Counted from the stretch's first letter, positions 1 through 12,166 are shown. The stretch: 64,000 bases of DNA from Tanypteryx hageni (GCA_028673005.1 CM054114.1:14070516-14134515), one strand, 5' to 3'. A program made the numbers and translations. Notes: generated by a model not told the origin, from the sequence alone.

Positions 1-489
1 TCCAAATGTCAGGAAATTTATCTCCAATAAGTTCAAAGTTATTAGGTGCATTCATGTTGGAGTTGGGTAAATGTATTGTGATGGCGTCTGCGCTACTCCC
101 GCTGAAACCTCCGGGCCCGGCAGATACGGCTTTGGAATCAGCTTTAGATCCGGATAGCCCTCCTGGGCCAGCGGATAACGATTTTGCTTCCGAGGTTGAG
201 CCTGAGATACCTCCTGGAACGGAAGAAAAGGAATTGGCGCCCGCGTTAGCCCCGGTGATGGTATCTGGACCGGCATTCGTAGTAGGGGCGCCCGTATGAG
301 AGCCGGAAATGCCTAATGGTGCAGTTGTCAATGGGTTTGCTCCGGAGATTGAGGCGGAAATTCCTTTCGACTCCTCGGTGTCATTTGCTACGGAAATATC
401 TGAAGGCACATCGTATTTCCCGTCGGATCCAACGCTTGAAGGGCTTATTCCTGCATTCATGTTGTTAGAGCCAGCACTTCCTGGCAATG
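1..489 (-). CDS. Array gene copy 1, terminal exon (partial, residues 1-162)
   Basis: The left window edge cuts this exon at Trp162, so the C-terminal 41 residues lie outside. The 3' splice site AG is at 490-491. The visible sequence matches copy 2 (Ser4, His64, Gly79). All six 17-residue repeats are present. The plus-strand frame over the same bases has a stop at 297-299, which argues that the minus strand is the coding one. Confidence 0.75.
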
Positions 490-1892
490 CTGCAAGTTAT
501 AAGAAAATTAGAGAAATCTTTATTTTCTGAATAAAAAAATCATGAATATCTTGATTCACCTAGTGACCGCAGATTACTCTCGATGCCTTAAGTAGGAATG
601 TAAACAGAACATGTGCGTTAAACTTTTATCGTGATCTCAAATACGATTCCACCCTAAGGGAAGATATATGTTATGATTATCATGAGCAAAACGAGCTATG
701 CATATATACAAAATTTTAGTTTTCTTAAAGAATCCTTTCCATTTCAATGACGAAAATTAATCACTGGTGACGATTCCGTAAAAACTCAAAAACTTCCATT
801 TCGATAAATTGCCATTATATTTATTATTGATAGTATCATTCAATTGCAGCTGAGTTAAATTAGATGTGCCCTGAAAACTAACCTTTTGATTCAATCTGGG
901 CCAAAATGGAACACAATGCCACCAATAACCAAGTTGCCACCCGGATCATCCTTCAAAATCGAGGAATACTATAAAAAAAGCTCACTGTCTTCCACACAAG
1001 CTCCAAAGGTTTAGGAGACACGAAGCGTCAGCACACCTCGGCGACGACCATACGAATGGTTGAAGAAAAAATCGAGGGCTTGCGAGCAATAACTGCATTG
1101 TGAAATGTTTTACGTCAGCTGGGTACTGGCTCGTAGAAATGTAATAAAACAGCGATTCACGGTATCCATAATCCGTTTATGCGGTTTCATAGAATCTTCT
1201 TAATGTGGCATTTTTGCTAATGACGCGTTTTCTGAGTGATTCTCTGAGAATTTCGACTTGGATTTCGGAATCCGCTTAAATTATTATTTCTAAATGGAAT
1301 TACAGGTAAAATTGATACTAGAACGTACATTTACTTTGGAGTCTTTGAAATTCTCTATTTTAAAACATCCGACACAATTGAAAAATTTGATATTGCGTAT
1401 TTTTATTTCATCTATAACGCATTGAAAACATGGAGTTTTCTTCCATTATGCCATTCCGCAATCATAACGTATGCCGTTTGTTCAAAAAGTTTATACCATC
1501 CTAAGTTACGAAACCAATTGAAACAACGATAAATTTTTTAAGGCAGTGGTAGAGTGTGAAAAATGCCATCTCGATTGAGATTGAGTCCCGTCGTTATTTT
1601 CCGTTTGGCTTTAAACGGATATTAAAATTTCATCATGACCAGCCTCTTTGTAAACGTTATCAGAGTTAGATTATGTTTGTTCGCAATGACTGTATTAACG
1701 AAAGCGAAATTTCAATTATTTCCATGTATTGGCAAGATGGATTACTATCTATTAAATATTAATCCACTGTGGGTTATTGTTTTATAAATGATCCTTTTAA
1801 TTTTTAATACGATTTCAAAGACTTACTAGAAAAGTATATAGTACGATTTTCTTGAATCAACATTTGCCGCTATTTATTAAATCGTTGTTTAC

Positions 1893-2047
1893 AAATATTT
1901 GCAAACTTCATGATATCTGCTGAATCAATTCCAGCTTTCAGACATGCAATATATACGTATTTCGTAGTAGCTTTTTATATGTACAAAATATAACCCAGTG
2001 CACTTATACACTAAAGCTTACTTAGTGCTATATTTAAACTGACGTCA
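1893..2047 (-). promoter_or_regulatory. Putative promoter (CRE + TATA) and candidate first exon, unit 1
   Basis: Read on the minus strand, a perfect TGACGTCA palindrome (2040-2047, the consensus CREB/ATF site) lies 61 bp before TATAAAAAG (1971-1979). A start about 30 bp downstream of the TATA box would fall near 1949. The next ATG is at 1909-1911, with A at -3. It begins a 19-nt frame (MKFANI plus one base) ending at a possible GTAAAC donor at 1887-1892. That leaves phase 1, which matches the acceptor of the downstream exon. A direct join would lack a signal peptide, so another exon may intervene. No transcript evidence is available. Confidence 0.45.
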
Positions 2048-3972
2048 TTTCAGGGGTTTTTTTTATTAGACCCAATATGACAATAATTCAGGAAAGGGAC
2101 ATGCGATATTTCGTTATCAAATTTAAAAGACTTGCTTATTTTTCATATGCATGCTCTTATAGAAAGCTATGGCGGTATTGTTGTTAATTGGAGTGATTAT
2201 ATGAGACGTACCGTACGTATGATGACATTCCTTGTTCAGTGACAATATTGTTGTTATTCTAAAGCAGACCAGTCATAGAAATATTTTGGGCACGTGGATG
2301 ATCGCGGATATTTTCCGACCAGAATTTATAATTTATAGTGCCTTTCTCAAAACCAGACAACAACATTTTCATAGCGTTTGCACACTCATTATTTTCCTCA
2401 TTATTGTACTTCAGATTAACCCGGTAGCTTAGGTAAACTAATGGAATGTTTGCAATTGCAAGGTACATATTCTTACAAATCAGAATATGAAAGAGCATTC
2501 ACGCCAGTGTTCTGGTAAATCGACGATATCGTTATCATAGGAAATGAAACATAAATGCTGCCATACGTTTACCAATTGTATTTATATTTATTTAAGCGTT
2601 ATATTTGTCTTTTCAAAATTTTATAAACTTAATTTTCGAATTTTTACGAAGCGACATTATTCAAATAGAGCTATTGAGAAATAATTACATGTTCATCAAT
2701 TACATTTAACAGCAGTATTTTTTATATTTTCTGCACTAACACCCGCCGTTTAGACTAATGTAAATGGCGTCCCTATCTTCATCGAAATCTTAGATACGGT
2801 TCGTTGGCTTGCGATAGTGCCTTTAAATTGCTGGACGGAATAAATGACTCTTTCTAGTCATTCTCCACTAAAACATGTTTAGAAATCTCCTTACAAAATT
2901 ATAGACAGATGACATTACTCCACATTTCGCAATCGTATTTCAGAAGATGGACGATTGTACGGGACGCAGTGACTGTGTCATCAATTTTTCGTTTAACAAT
3001 ATCCCAACGAAATATTTATAAATTTCTCAAGTATCGGAACTCTAAAAATAAAAATTATTATTCCAGGATACATGAATATCATAGCGGCATATATAGAGAC
3101 CTCGAACTCCAATACACTAACTGGTCATTTACAAGTCATTGTTTTAAACTAGGGTTCATTCCTTTGAAATCCAAGAGTTGACAAAAATTTTGCAATTGAA
3201 AAGTGCAATCATAACGCTAATCATATTATTTCGATGGTTTCAATTCATTTATCAAATTATTTACAATGAATCTAACACACAGTTTCGTAAAATCGAATGC
3301 AGCTGAACTACTTGAAAAATATGCAAAGTAGAATATTAATTTGTTCATTAAGGATAATTTAAAACTATTTTGATATCTTAACTTCGCTTAATACATTCGC
3401 AAATATTTGATGTGCGATACCATTTACCACATTCAGTTTATATTGCAGAAATAAGAAAAGGGGTACCTGATTTATGTTAAAATGGGAAACGAGTGGAGGA
3501 TGTCTTGATCATTAAAATATATTGCAAAAACCTTATTATTCAGGAATGCTAAATGGCGCTTTTTTTCTACATAATCGTTGTCATTCGAAGCCATATGTGA
3601 CGCTTCCGCAGCCATGTTTGTTACATTTGTTCAAGCATTTATCGAATGATTGATTGCATTTGATAGGTAGACTTAAAACACGGGGTTTTTAAGCGGCCAC
3701 CTTATGAAGATAGACCGTTCCGCATTTCTACGAAGCATAACTTCGCAACGGATCAGCTTCTGATTTATTCCTATCCCGATGTCAGACTCTCCGTTGACGA
3801 AAATTAGGAAAAATGAATCTGTACAATTTGTTCCTCTAAGGAAGATTTTATTATTTGCTAACTAAATCAATGCTACAGTTATTCATGCAACATAAAAAAC
3901 AATGGGATTCATGAATAATTAATTGTACATAAATGGTTTATATCATTCTAACTCGTATCGAATGAGGAGTTA

Positions 3973-4586
3973 TCAGTTTTTAGGCATTGATGGAATCAGT
4001 CCAGGATTCTCCTCCTGGTCATCCGAATTGCCAGAAGTCAAATCGAGTTCTCCAACCGATGGAGTATTTAGAGATTCGGATGTACTTCCGATAAATTTCC
4101 AAATGTCAGGAAATTTATCTCCAATAAGTTCAAAGTTATTAGGTGCATTCATGTTGGAGTTGGGTAAATGTATTGTGATGGCGTCTGCGCTACTCCCGCT
4201 GAAACCTCCGGGCCCGGCAGATACGGCTTTGGAATCAGCTTTAGATCCGGATAGCCCTCCTGGGCCAGCGGATAACGATTTTGCTTCCGAGGTTGAGCCT
4301 GAGATACCTCCTGGAACGGAAGAAAAGGAATTGGCGCCCGCGTTAGCCCCGGTGATGGTATCTGGACCGGCATTCGTAGTAGGGGCGCCCGTATGAGAGC
4401 CGGAAATGCCTAATGGTGCAGTTGTCAATGGGTTTGCTCCGGAGATTGAGGCGGAAATTCCTTTCGACTCCTCGGTGTCATTTGCTACGGAAATATCTGA
4501 AGGCACATCGTATTTCCCGTCGGATCCAACGCTTGAAGGGCTTATTCCTGCATTCATGTTGTTAGAGCCAGCACTTCCTGGCAATG
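3973..4586 (-). CDS. Array gene copy 2: Ser/Gly/Ala-rich repeat protein, terminal exon (reference copy)
   Basis: This exon encodes 203 residues in phase 1, from the 3' splice site (AG at 4587-4588; CTAAT-type branch motif at 4604-4608) to the stop; here the stop is TGA followed at once by TAA. Upstream of the splice site the frame reaches a TAA at once, so a 5' exon must exist. Residues 1-36 are Ser/Asn/Asp-rich. Residues 37-138 are six 17-residue repeats with the core GISGS. Residues 139-203 are a non-repetitive tail with the segment around FPDIWKF and an acidic DDQEE near the end. There is one N-glycosylation sequon (Asn35-Asp-Thr), no Cys and no Arg; acidic residues outnumber Lys. AATAAA is at 3847-3852. 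This copy has Ser4, His64, Gly79, Gly166 and Asn193. The family is unknown to me; a secreted or mucin-like role is only a guess. Confidence 0.8.
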
Positions 4587-6067
4587 CTGCAAGTTATAAG
4601 AAAATTAGAGAAATCTTTATTTTCTGAATAAAAAAATCATGAATATCTTGATTCACCTAGTGACCGCAGATTACTCTCGATGCCTTAAGTAGGAATGTAA
4701 ACAGAACATGTGCGTTAAACTTTTATCGTGATCTCAAATACGATTCCACCCTAAGGGAAGATATATGTTATGATTATCATGAGCAAAACGAGCTATGCAT
4801 ATATACAAAATTTTAGTTTTCTTAAAGAATCCTTTCCATTTCAATGACGAAAATTAATCACTGGTGACGATTCCGTAAAAACTCAAAAACTTCCATTTCG
4901 ATAAATTGCCATTATATTTATTATTGATAGTATCATTCAATTGCAGCTGAGTTAAATTAGATGTGCCCTGAAAACTAACCTTTTGATTCAATCTGGGCCA
5001 AAATGGAACACAATGCCACCAATAACCAAGTTGCCACCCGGATCATCCTTCAAAATCGAGGAATACTATAAAAAAAGCTCACTGTCTTCCACACAAGCTC
5101 CAAAGGTTTAGGAGACACGAAGCGTCAGCACACCTCGGCGACGACCATACGAATGGTTGAAGAAAAAATCGAGGGCTTGCGAGCAATAACTGCATTGTGA
5201 AATGTTTTACGTCAGCTGGGTACTGGCTCGTAGAAATGTAATAAAACAGCGATTCACGGTATCCATAATCCGTTTATGCGGTTTCATAGAATCTTCTTAA
5301 TGTGGCATTTTTGCTAATGACGCGTTTTCTGAGTGATTCTCTGAGAATTTCGACTTGGATTTCGGAATCCGCTTAAATTATTATTTCTAAATGGAATTAC
5401 AGGTAAAATTGATACTAGAACGTACATTTACTTTGGAGTCTTTGAAATTCTCTATTTTAAAACATCCGACACAATTGAAAAATTTGATATTGCGTATTTT
5501 TATTTCATCTATAACGCATTGAAAACATGGAGTTTTCTTCCATTATGCCATTCCGCAATCATAACGTATGCCGTTTGTTCAAAAAGTTTATACCATCCTA
5601 AGTTACGAAACCAATTGAAACAACGATAAATTTTTTAAGGCAGTGGTAGAGTGTGAAAAATGCCATCTCGATTGAGATTGAGTCCCGTCGTTATTTTCCG
5701 TTTGGCTTTAAACGGATATTAAAATTTCATCATGACCAGCCTCTTTGTAAACGTTATCAGAGTTAGATTATGTTTGTTCGCAATGACTGTATTAACGAAA
5801 GCGAAATTTCAATTATTTCCATGTATTGGCAAGATGGATTACTATCTATTAAATATTAATCCACTGTGGGTTATTGTTTTATAAATGATCCTTTTAATTT
5901 TTAATACGATTTCAAAGACTTACTAGAAAAGTATATAGTACGATTTTCTTGAATCAACATTTGCCGCTATTTATTAAATCGTTGTTTACAAATATTTGCA
6001 AACTTCATGATATCTGCTGAATCAATTCCAGCTTTCAGACATGCAATATATACGTATTTCGTAGTAG

Positions 6068-6144
6068 CTTTTTATATGTACAAAATATTAACCAGTGCAC
6101 TTATACACTAAAGCTTACTTAGTGCTATATTTAAACTGACGTCA
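6068..6144 (-). promoter_or_regulatory. Putative CRE + TATA promoter, unit 2
   Basis: TGACGTCA at 6137-6144 and TATAAAAAG at 6068-6076 on the minus strand, both unmutated. Confidence 0.45.
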
Positions 6145-8069
6145 TTTCAGGGGTTTTTTTTATTAGACCCAATATGACAATAATTCAGGAAAGGGACATG
6201 CGATATTTCGTTATCAAATTTAAAAGACTTGCTTATTTTTCATATGCATGCTCTTATAGAAAGCTATGGCGGTATTGTTGTTAATTGGAGTGATTATATG
6301 AGACGTACCGTACGTATGATGACATTCCTTGTTCAGTGACAATATTGTTGTTATTCTAAAGCAGACCAGTCATAGAAATATTTTGGGCACGTGGATGATC
6401 GCGGATATTTTCCGACCAGACTTTATAATTTATAGTGCCTTTCTCAAAACCAGACAACAACATTTTCATAGCGTTTGCACACTCATTATTTTCCTCATTA
6501 TTGTACTTCAGATTAACCCGGTAGCTTAGGTAAACTAATGGAATGTTTGCAATTGCAAGGTACATATTCTTACAAATCAGAATATGAAAGAGCATTCACG
6601 CCAGTGTTCTGGTAAATCGACGATATCGTTATCATAGGAAATGAAACATAAATGCTGCCATACGTTTACCAATTGTATTTATATTTATTTAAGCGTTATA
6701 TTTGTCTTTTCAAAATTTTATAAACTTAATTTTCGAATTTTTACGAAGCGACATTATTCAAATAGAGCTATTGAGAAATAATTACATGTTCATCAATTAC
6801 ATTTAACAGCAGTATTTTTTATATTTTCTGCACTAACACCCGCCGTTTAGACTAATGTAAATGGCGTCCCTATCTTCATCGAAATCTTAGATACGGTTCG
6901 TTGGCTTGCGATAGTGCCTTTAAATTGCTGGACGGAATAAATGACTCTTTCTAGTCATTCTCCACTAAAACATGTTTAGAAATCTCCTTACAAAATTATA
7001 GACAGATGACATTACTCCACATTTCGCAATCGTATTTCAGAAGATGGACGATTGTACGGGACGCAGTGACTGTGTCATCAATTTTTCGTTTAACAATATC
7101 CCAACGAAATATTTATAAATTTCTCAAGTATCGGAACTCTAAAAATAAAAATTATTATTCCAGGATACATGAATATCATAGCGGCATATATAGAGACCTC
7201 GAACTCCAATACACTAACTGGTCATTTACAAGTCATTGTTTTAAACTAGGGTTCATTCCTTTGAAATCCAAGAGTTGACAAAAATTTTGCAATTGAAAAG
7301 TGCAATCATAACGCTAATCATATTATTTCGATGGTTTCAATTCATTTATCAAATTATTTACAATGAATCTAACACACAGTTTCGTAAAATCGAATGCAGC
7401 TGAACTACTTGAAAAATATGCAAAGTAGAATATTAATTTGTTCATTAAGGATAATTTAAAACTATTTTGATATCTTAACTTCGCTTAATACATTCGCAAA
7501 TATTTGATGTGCGATACCATTTACCACATTCAGTTTATATTGCAGAAATAAGAAAAGGGGTACCTGATTTATGTTAAAATGGGAAACGAGTGGAGGATGT
7601 CTTGATCATTAAAATATATTGCAAAAACCTTATTATTCAGGAATGCTAAATGGCGCTTTTTTTCTACATAATCCTTGTCATTCGAAGCCATATGTGACGC
7701 TTCCGCAGCCATGTTTGTTACATTTGTTCAAGCATTTATCGAATGATTGATTGCATTTGATAGGTAGACTTAAAACACGGGGTTTTTAAGCGGCCACCTT
7801 ATGAAGATAGACCGTTCCGCATTTCTACGAAGCATAACTTCGCAACGGATCAGCTTCTGATTTATTCCTATCCCGATGTCAGACTCTCCGTTGACGAAAA
7901 TTAGGAAAAATGAATCTGTACAATTTGTTCCTCTAAGGAAGATTTTATTATTTGCTAACTAAATCAATGCTACAGTTATTCATGCAACATAAAAAACAAT
8001 GGGATTCATGAATAATTAATTGTACATAAATGGTTTTTATCATTCTAACTCGTATCGAATGAGGAGTTA

Positions 8070-8683
8070 TCAGTTTTTAGGCATTGATGGAATCAGTCCA
8101 GGATTCTCCTCCTGGTCATCCGAATTGCCAGAAGTCAAATCGAGTTCTCCAACCGATGGAGTATTTAGAGATTCGGATGTACTTCGGATAAATTTCCAAA
8201 TGTCAGGAAATTTATCTCCAATAAGTTCAAAGTTATTAGGTGCATTCATGTTGGAGTTGGGTAAATGTATTGTGATGGCGTCTGCGCTACTCCCGCTGAA
8301 ACCTCCGGGCCCGGCAGATACGGCTTTGGAATCAGCTTTAGATCCGGATAGCCCTCCTGGGCCAGCGGATAACGATTTTGCTTCCGAGGTTGAGCCTGAG
8401 ATACCTCCTGGAACGGAAGAAAAGGAATTGGCGCCCGCGTTAGCCACGGTGATGGTATCTGGACCGGCATTCGTAGTAGGGGCGCCCGTATCAGAGCCGG
8501 AAATGCCTAATGGCGCAGTTGTCAGTGGGTTTGCTCCGGAGATTGAGGCGGAAATTCCTTTCGACTCCTCGGTGTCATTCGCTACGGAAATATCTGAAGG
8601 CACATCGTATTTCCCGTCGGATCCAACGCTTGAAGGGCTTATTCCTGCATTCATGTTGTTAGAGCCAGCACTTCCTGGCAATG
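8070..8683 (-). CDS. Array gene copy 3, terminal exon
   Basis: Intact 203 codons, with AATAAA at 7944-7949. Distinguishing residues are Ser4, Asp64, Val79, Arg166 and Asn193; the stop is TGA-TAA as in copy 2. Arg166 is one of the few arginines in the family. This is one of the copies in which the overlapping plus-strand frame is also open (8020-8724), but that frame is interrupted in copies 1, 2, 10, 11, 12, 14 and 15. Confidence 0.8.
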
Positions 8684-10164
8684 CCGCAAGTTATAAGAAA
8701 ATTAGAGAAATCTTTATTTTCTGAATAAAAAAATCATGAATTTCTTGATTCACCTAGTGACCGCAGATTACTCTCGATGCCTTAAGTAGGAATGTAAACA
8801 GAACATGTGCGTTAAACTTTTATCGTGATCTCAAATACGATTCCACCCTAAGGGAAGATATATGTTATGATTATCATGAGCAAAACGAGCTATGCATATA
8901 TACAAAATTTTAGTTTTCTTAAAGAATCCTTTCCATTTCAATGACGAAAATTAATCACTGGTGACGATTCCGTAAAAACTCAAAAACTTTAATTTCGATA
9001 AATTGCCATTATATTTATTATTGATAGTATCATTCAATTGCAGCTGAGTTAAATTAGATGTGCCCTGAAAACTAACCTTTTGATTCAATCAGGGCCAAAA
9101 TGGCACACAATGCCACCAATAACCAAGTTGCCACCCGGATCATCCTTCAAAATCGAGGAATACTATAAAAAAAGCTCACTGTCTTCCACACAAGCTCCAA
9201 AGGTTTAGGAGACACGAAGCGTCAGCACACCTCGGCGACGACCATACGAATGGTTGAAGAAAAAATCAAGGGCTTGCGAGCAATAACTGCATTGTGAAAT
9301 GTTTTACGTCAGCTGGGTACTGGCTCGTAGAAATGTAATAAAACAGCGATTCACGGTATCCATAATCCGTTTATGCGGTTTCATAGAATCTTCTTAATGT
9401 GGCATTTTTGCTAATGACGCGTTTTCTGAGTGATTCTCTGAGAATTTCGACTTGGATTTCGGAATCCGCTTAAATTATTATTTCTAAATGGAATTACAGG
9501 TAAAATTGATACTAGAACGTACATTTACTTTGGAGTCTTTGAAATTCTCTATTTTAAAACATCCGACACAATTGAAAAATTTGATATTGCGTATTTTTAT
9601 TTCATCTATAACGCATTGAAAACATGGAGTTTTCTTCCATTATGCCAGTCCGCAATCATAACGTATGCCGTTTGTTTAAAAAGTTTATACCATCCTAAGT
9701 TACGAAACCAATTGAAACAACGATAATTTTTTTAAGGCAGTGGTAGAGTGTGAAAAATGCCATCTCGATTGAGATTCAGTTCCGTCGTTATTTTCCGTTT
9801 GGCTTTAAACAGATATTAAAATTTCATCATGACCAGCCTCTTTGTAAACGTTATCAGAGTTAGATTATGTTTGTTCACAATGACTGTATTAACGAAAGCG
9901 AAATTTCATTTATTTCCATGTATTGGCAAGATGGATTACTATCTATTAAATATTAATCCACTGTGGGTTATTGTTTTATAAATGATCCTTTTAATTTTTA
10001 ATACGATTTCAAAGACTTACTAGAAAAGTATATAGTACGATTTTCTTGAATCAACATTTGCCGCTATTTATTAAATCGTTGTTTACAAATATTTGCAAAC
10101 TTCATGATATCTGCTGAATCAATTCCAGCTTTCAGACATGCAATATATACGTATTTCGTAGTAG

Positions 10165-10241
10165 CTTCTTATATGTACAAAATATTAACCAGTGCACTTA
10201 TACACTAAAGCTTACTTAGTGCTATATTTAAACTGACGTCA
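10165..10241 (-). promoter_or_regulatory. Putative CRE + TATA promoter, unit 3 (variant TATA)
   Basis: The CRE at 10234-10241 is intact. The TATA element at 10165-10173 reads TATAAGAAG, one base off the TATAAAAAG found in the other 15 promoters. If the box is functional, this copy may be expressed more weakly. Confidence 0.4.
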
Positions 10242-12166
10242 TTTCAGGGGGGTTTTTTATTAGACCCAATATGGCAATAATTCAGGAAAGGGACATGCGA
10301 TATTTCGTTATCAAATTTAAAAGACTTGATTATTTTTCATATGCATGCTCTTATAGAAAGCTATGGCGGTATTGTTGTTAATTGGAGTGATTATATGAGA
10401 CGTACCGTTCGTATGATGACATTCCTTGTTCAGTGACAATATTGTTGTTATTCTAAAGCAGACCAGTCATAGAAGTATTTTGGGCACGTGGATGATCGCG
10501 GATATATTCCGACCAGAATTTATAATTTATAGTGCCTTTCTCAAAACCAGACAACAACATTTTCATAGCGTTTGCACACTCATTATTTTCCTCATTATTG
10601 TACTTCAGATTAACCCGGTAGCTTAGGTAAACTAATGGAATGTTTGCAATTGCAAGGTACATATTCTTACAAATCAGAATATGAAAGAGCATTCACGCCA
10701 GTGTTCTGGTAAATCTACGATATCGTTATCATAGGAAATGAAACATAAATGCTGCCATATGTTTACCAATTGTATTTATATTTATTTAAACGTTATATTT
10801 GTCTTTTCAAAATTTTATAAACTTAATTTTCGAATTTTTACGAAGCGACATTATTCAAATAGAGCTATTGAGAAATAATTACATGTTCATCAATTACATT
10901 TAACATCAGTATTTTTTATATTTTCTGCACTAACACCCGCCGTTTTGACTAATGTAAATGGCGTCCCTATCTTCATCGAAATCTTAGATACGGTTCGTTG
11001 GCTTGCGATAGTGCCTTTAAATTGCTGGACGGAATAAATGACTCTTTCTAGTCATTCTCCACTAAAACATGTTTAGAATTCTCCTTACAAAATTATAGAC
11101 AGATGACATTACTCCACATTTCGCAATCGTATTTCAGAAGATGGACGATTGTACGGGACGCAGTGACTGTGTCATCAATTTTTCGTTTAACAATATCCCA
11201 ACGAAATATTTTTAAATTTCTCAAGTATAAGAACTCTAAAAATAAAAATTATTATTCCAGGATACATGAATACCATAGCGGCATATATAGAGACCTCGAA
11301 CTCTAATACACTAGCTGGTCATTTACAAGTCATTGTTTTAAACTAGGGTTCATTCCTTTGAAATCCAAAAGTTGACAAAAATTTTGCAATTGAAAAGTGC
11401 AATCATAACGCTAATCATATTATTTTGTTGGTTTCAATTCATTTATCAAATTATTTACAATGAATCTAACACACAGTTTCGTAAAATCGAATGCAGCTGA
11501 ACCACTTGAAAAATATGCAAAGTAGAATATTAGTTTGTTCATTAAGGATAATTTAATACTATTTTGATATCTTAACTTTGCTTAATACATTTGCAATTAT
11601 TTGATGTGCGATACCATTTACAACATTCAGTTTATATTGCAGAAATAAGAAAAGGGGTACCTGATTTATGTTAAAATGGGAAACGAGTGGAGGATGTCTT
11701 GATCATTAAAATATATTGCAAAAATCGTATTATTGAGGAATGCTAAATGGCGCTTTTTTTCTACATAATCTTTGTCATTCGAAGCCATATGTGACGCTTC
11801 CGCAGCCATGTTTGTTACATTTGTTTAAGCATTTATCGAATGATTGATTGCATTTGATAGGTAGACTTAAAACACGGGGTTTTTAAGCGGCCACCTTATG
11901 AAGATAGACCGTTCCGCATTTCTACGAAGCATAACTTCTCAACGGATCAGCTTCTGATTTATTCCTATCCCGATGTCAGACTCTCCGTTGACGAAAATTA
12001 GGAAAAATGAATCTGTACAATTTGTGCCTCTAAGGAAGATTTTATTATTTGCTAACTAAATCAATGCTACAGTTATTCATGCAACATAAAAAACAATGGG
12101 ATTCATGAATAATTAATTGTACATAAATGGTTTTTATCATTCTAACTCGTATCGAATGAGGAGTTA

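Larger units (their letters stand above)
1..3972 (-). repeat. Unit 1 (left-truncated): exon 5' part plus spacer
   Basis: Holds the 5' part of exon copy 1 (1-489) and a full spacer. The spacer contains the intron region (490 to about 1890), the promoter-like block (1893-2047) and about 1.9 kb of AT-rich sequence to the next gene's 3' end. I see no other convincing gene in 2050-3840. Short frames at 2259-2498 (minus) and 2909-3181 (plus) are broken in other units. The spacer is nearly identical to that of unit 2, one visible difference being near 2010. Confidence 0.95.
3973..8069 (-). repeat. Unit 2 (4097 bp)
   Basis: Complete unit: exon copy 2, intron region 4587 to about 5990, promoter block near 5990-6144, and AT-rich spacer to 7943. 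Nothing beyond the shared architecture is visible in 6145-7943. Confidence 0.97.
8070..12166 (-). repeat. Unit 3 (4097 bp)
   Basis: Complete unit. The spacer diverges slightly from units 1-2 (scattered substitutions from 8990 onward) and is closer to units 4-5 in its distal half. For example, both unit 3 and unit 4 have the stretch around 11220 that shortens the plus-strand spacer frame. 10242-12040 holds no recognisable gene. Confidence 0.97.

Noticed and set aside
2259..2498. Minus-strand 79-codon spacer frame (MLFHILICKN...)
   Set aside because: Its ATG is lost in unit 8, and indels and stops disrupt it in most units from 9 on. I keep only its first codons as a possible alternative first exon.
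2909..3181. Plus-strand 90-codon spacer frame beginning MTLLHISQ
   Set aside because: Frameshifted in units 10, 11 and 15, shortened by a stop in units 3 and 4, and its start region is changed in unit 13. It has no recognisable domain or coding signal and lies in AT-rich spacer.
3727..3752. Recombinase-site-like inverted repeat (CGAAG...CTTCG)
   Set aside because: The stem is only five bases, there is no paired site or recombinase gene, and it occurs identically in every unit. It does not mark unit junctions.
4149..4373. Minus-strand 74-codon frame in the second frame of the exon (PVQIPSP...)
   Set aside because: It recurs only because the exon recurs. It has no own start or splice signals, and its changes track those of the main frame.
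4587..4620. Recoded or reassigned TAA giving a signal peptide directly upstream of the exon
   Set aside because: TAA is used as the real stop at the end of most copies, there is no in-frame ATG just upstream, and the region is a textbook 3' splice site.
8020..8724. Plus-strand open frame of 234 codons over the exon (Pro/Glu/Ala-rich product)
   Set aside because: It is the antisense shadow of the minus-strand exon. Stops interrupt it in copies 1, 2, 10, 11, 12, 14 and 15, while the minus frame stays open in all copies.
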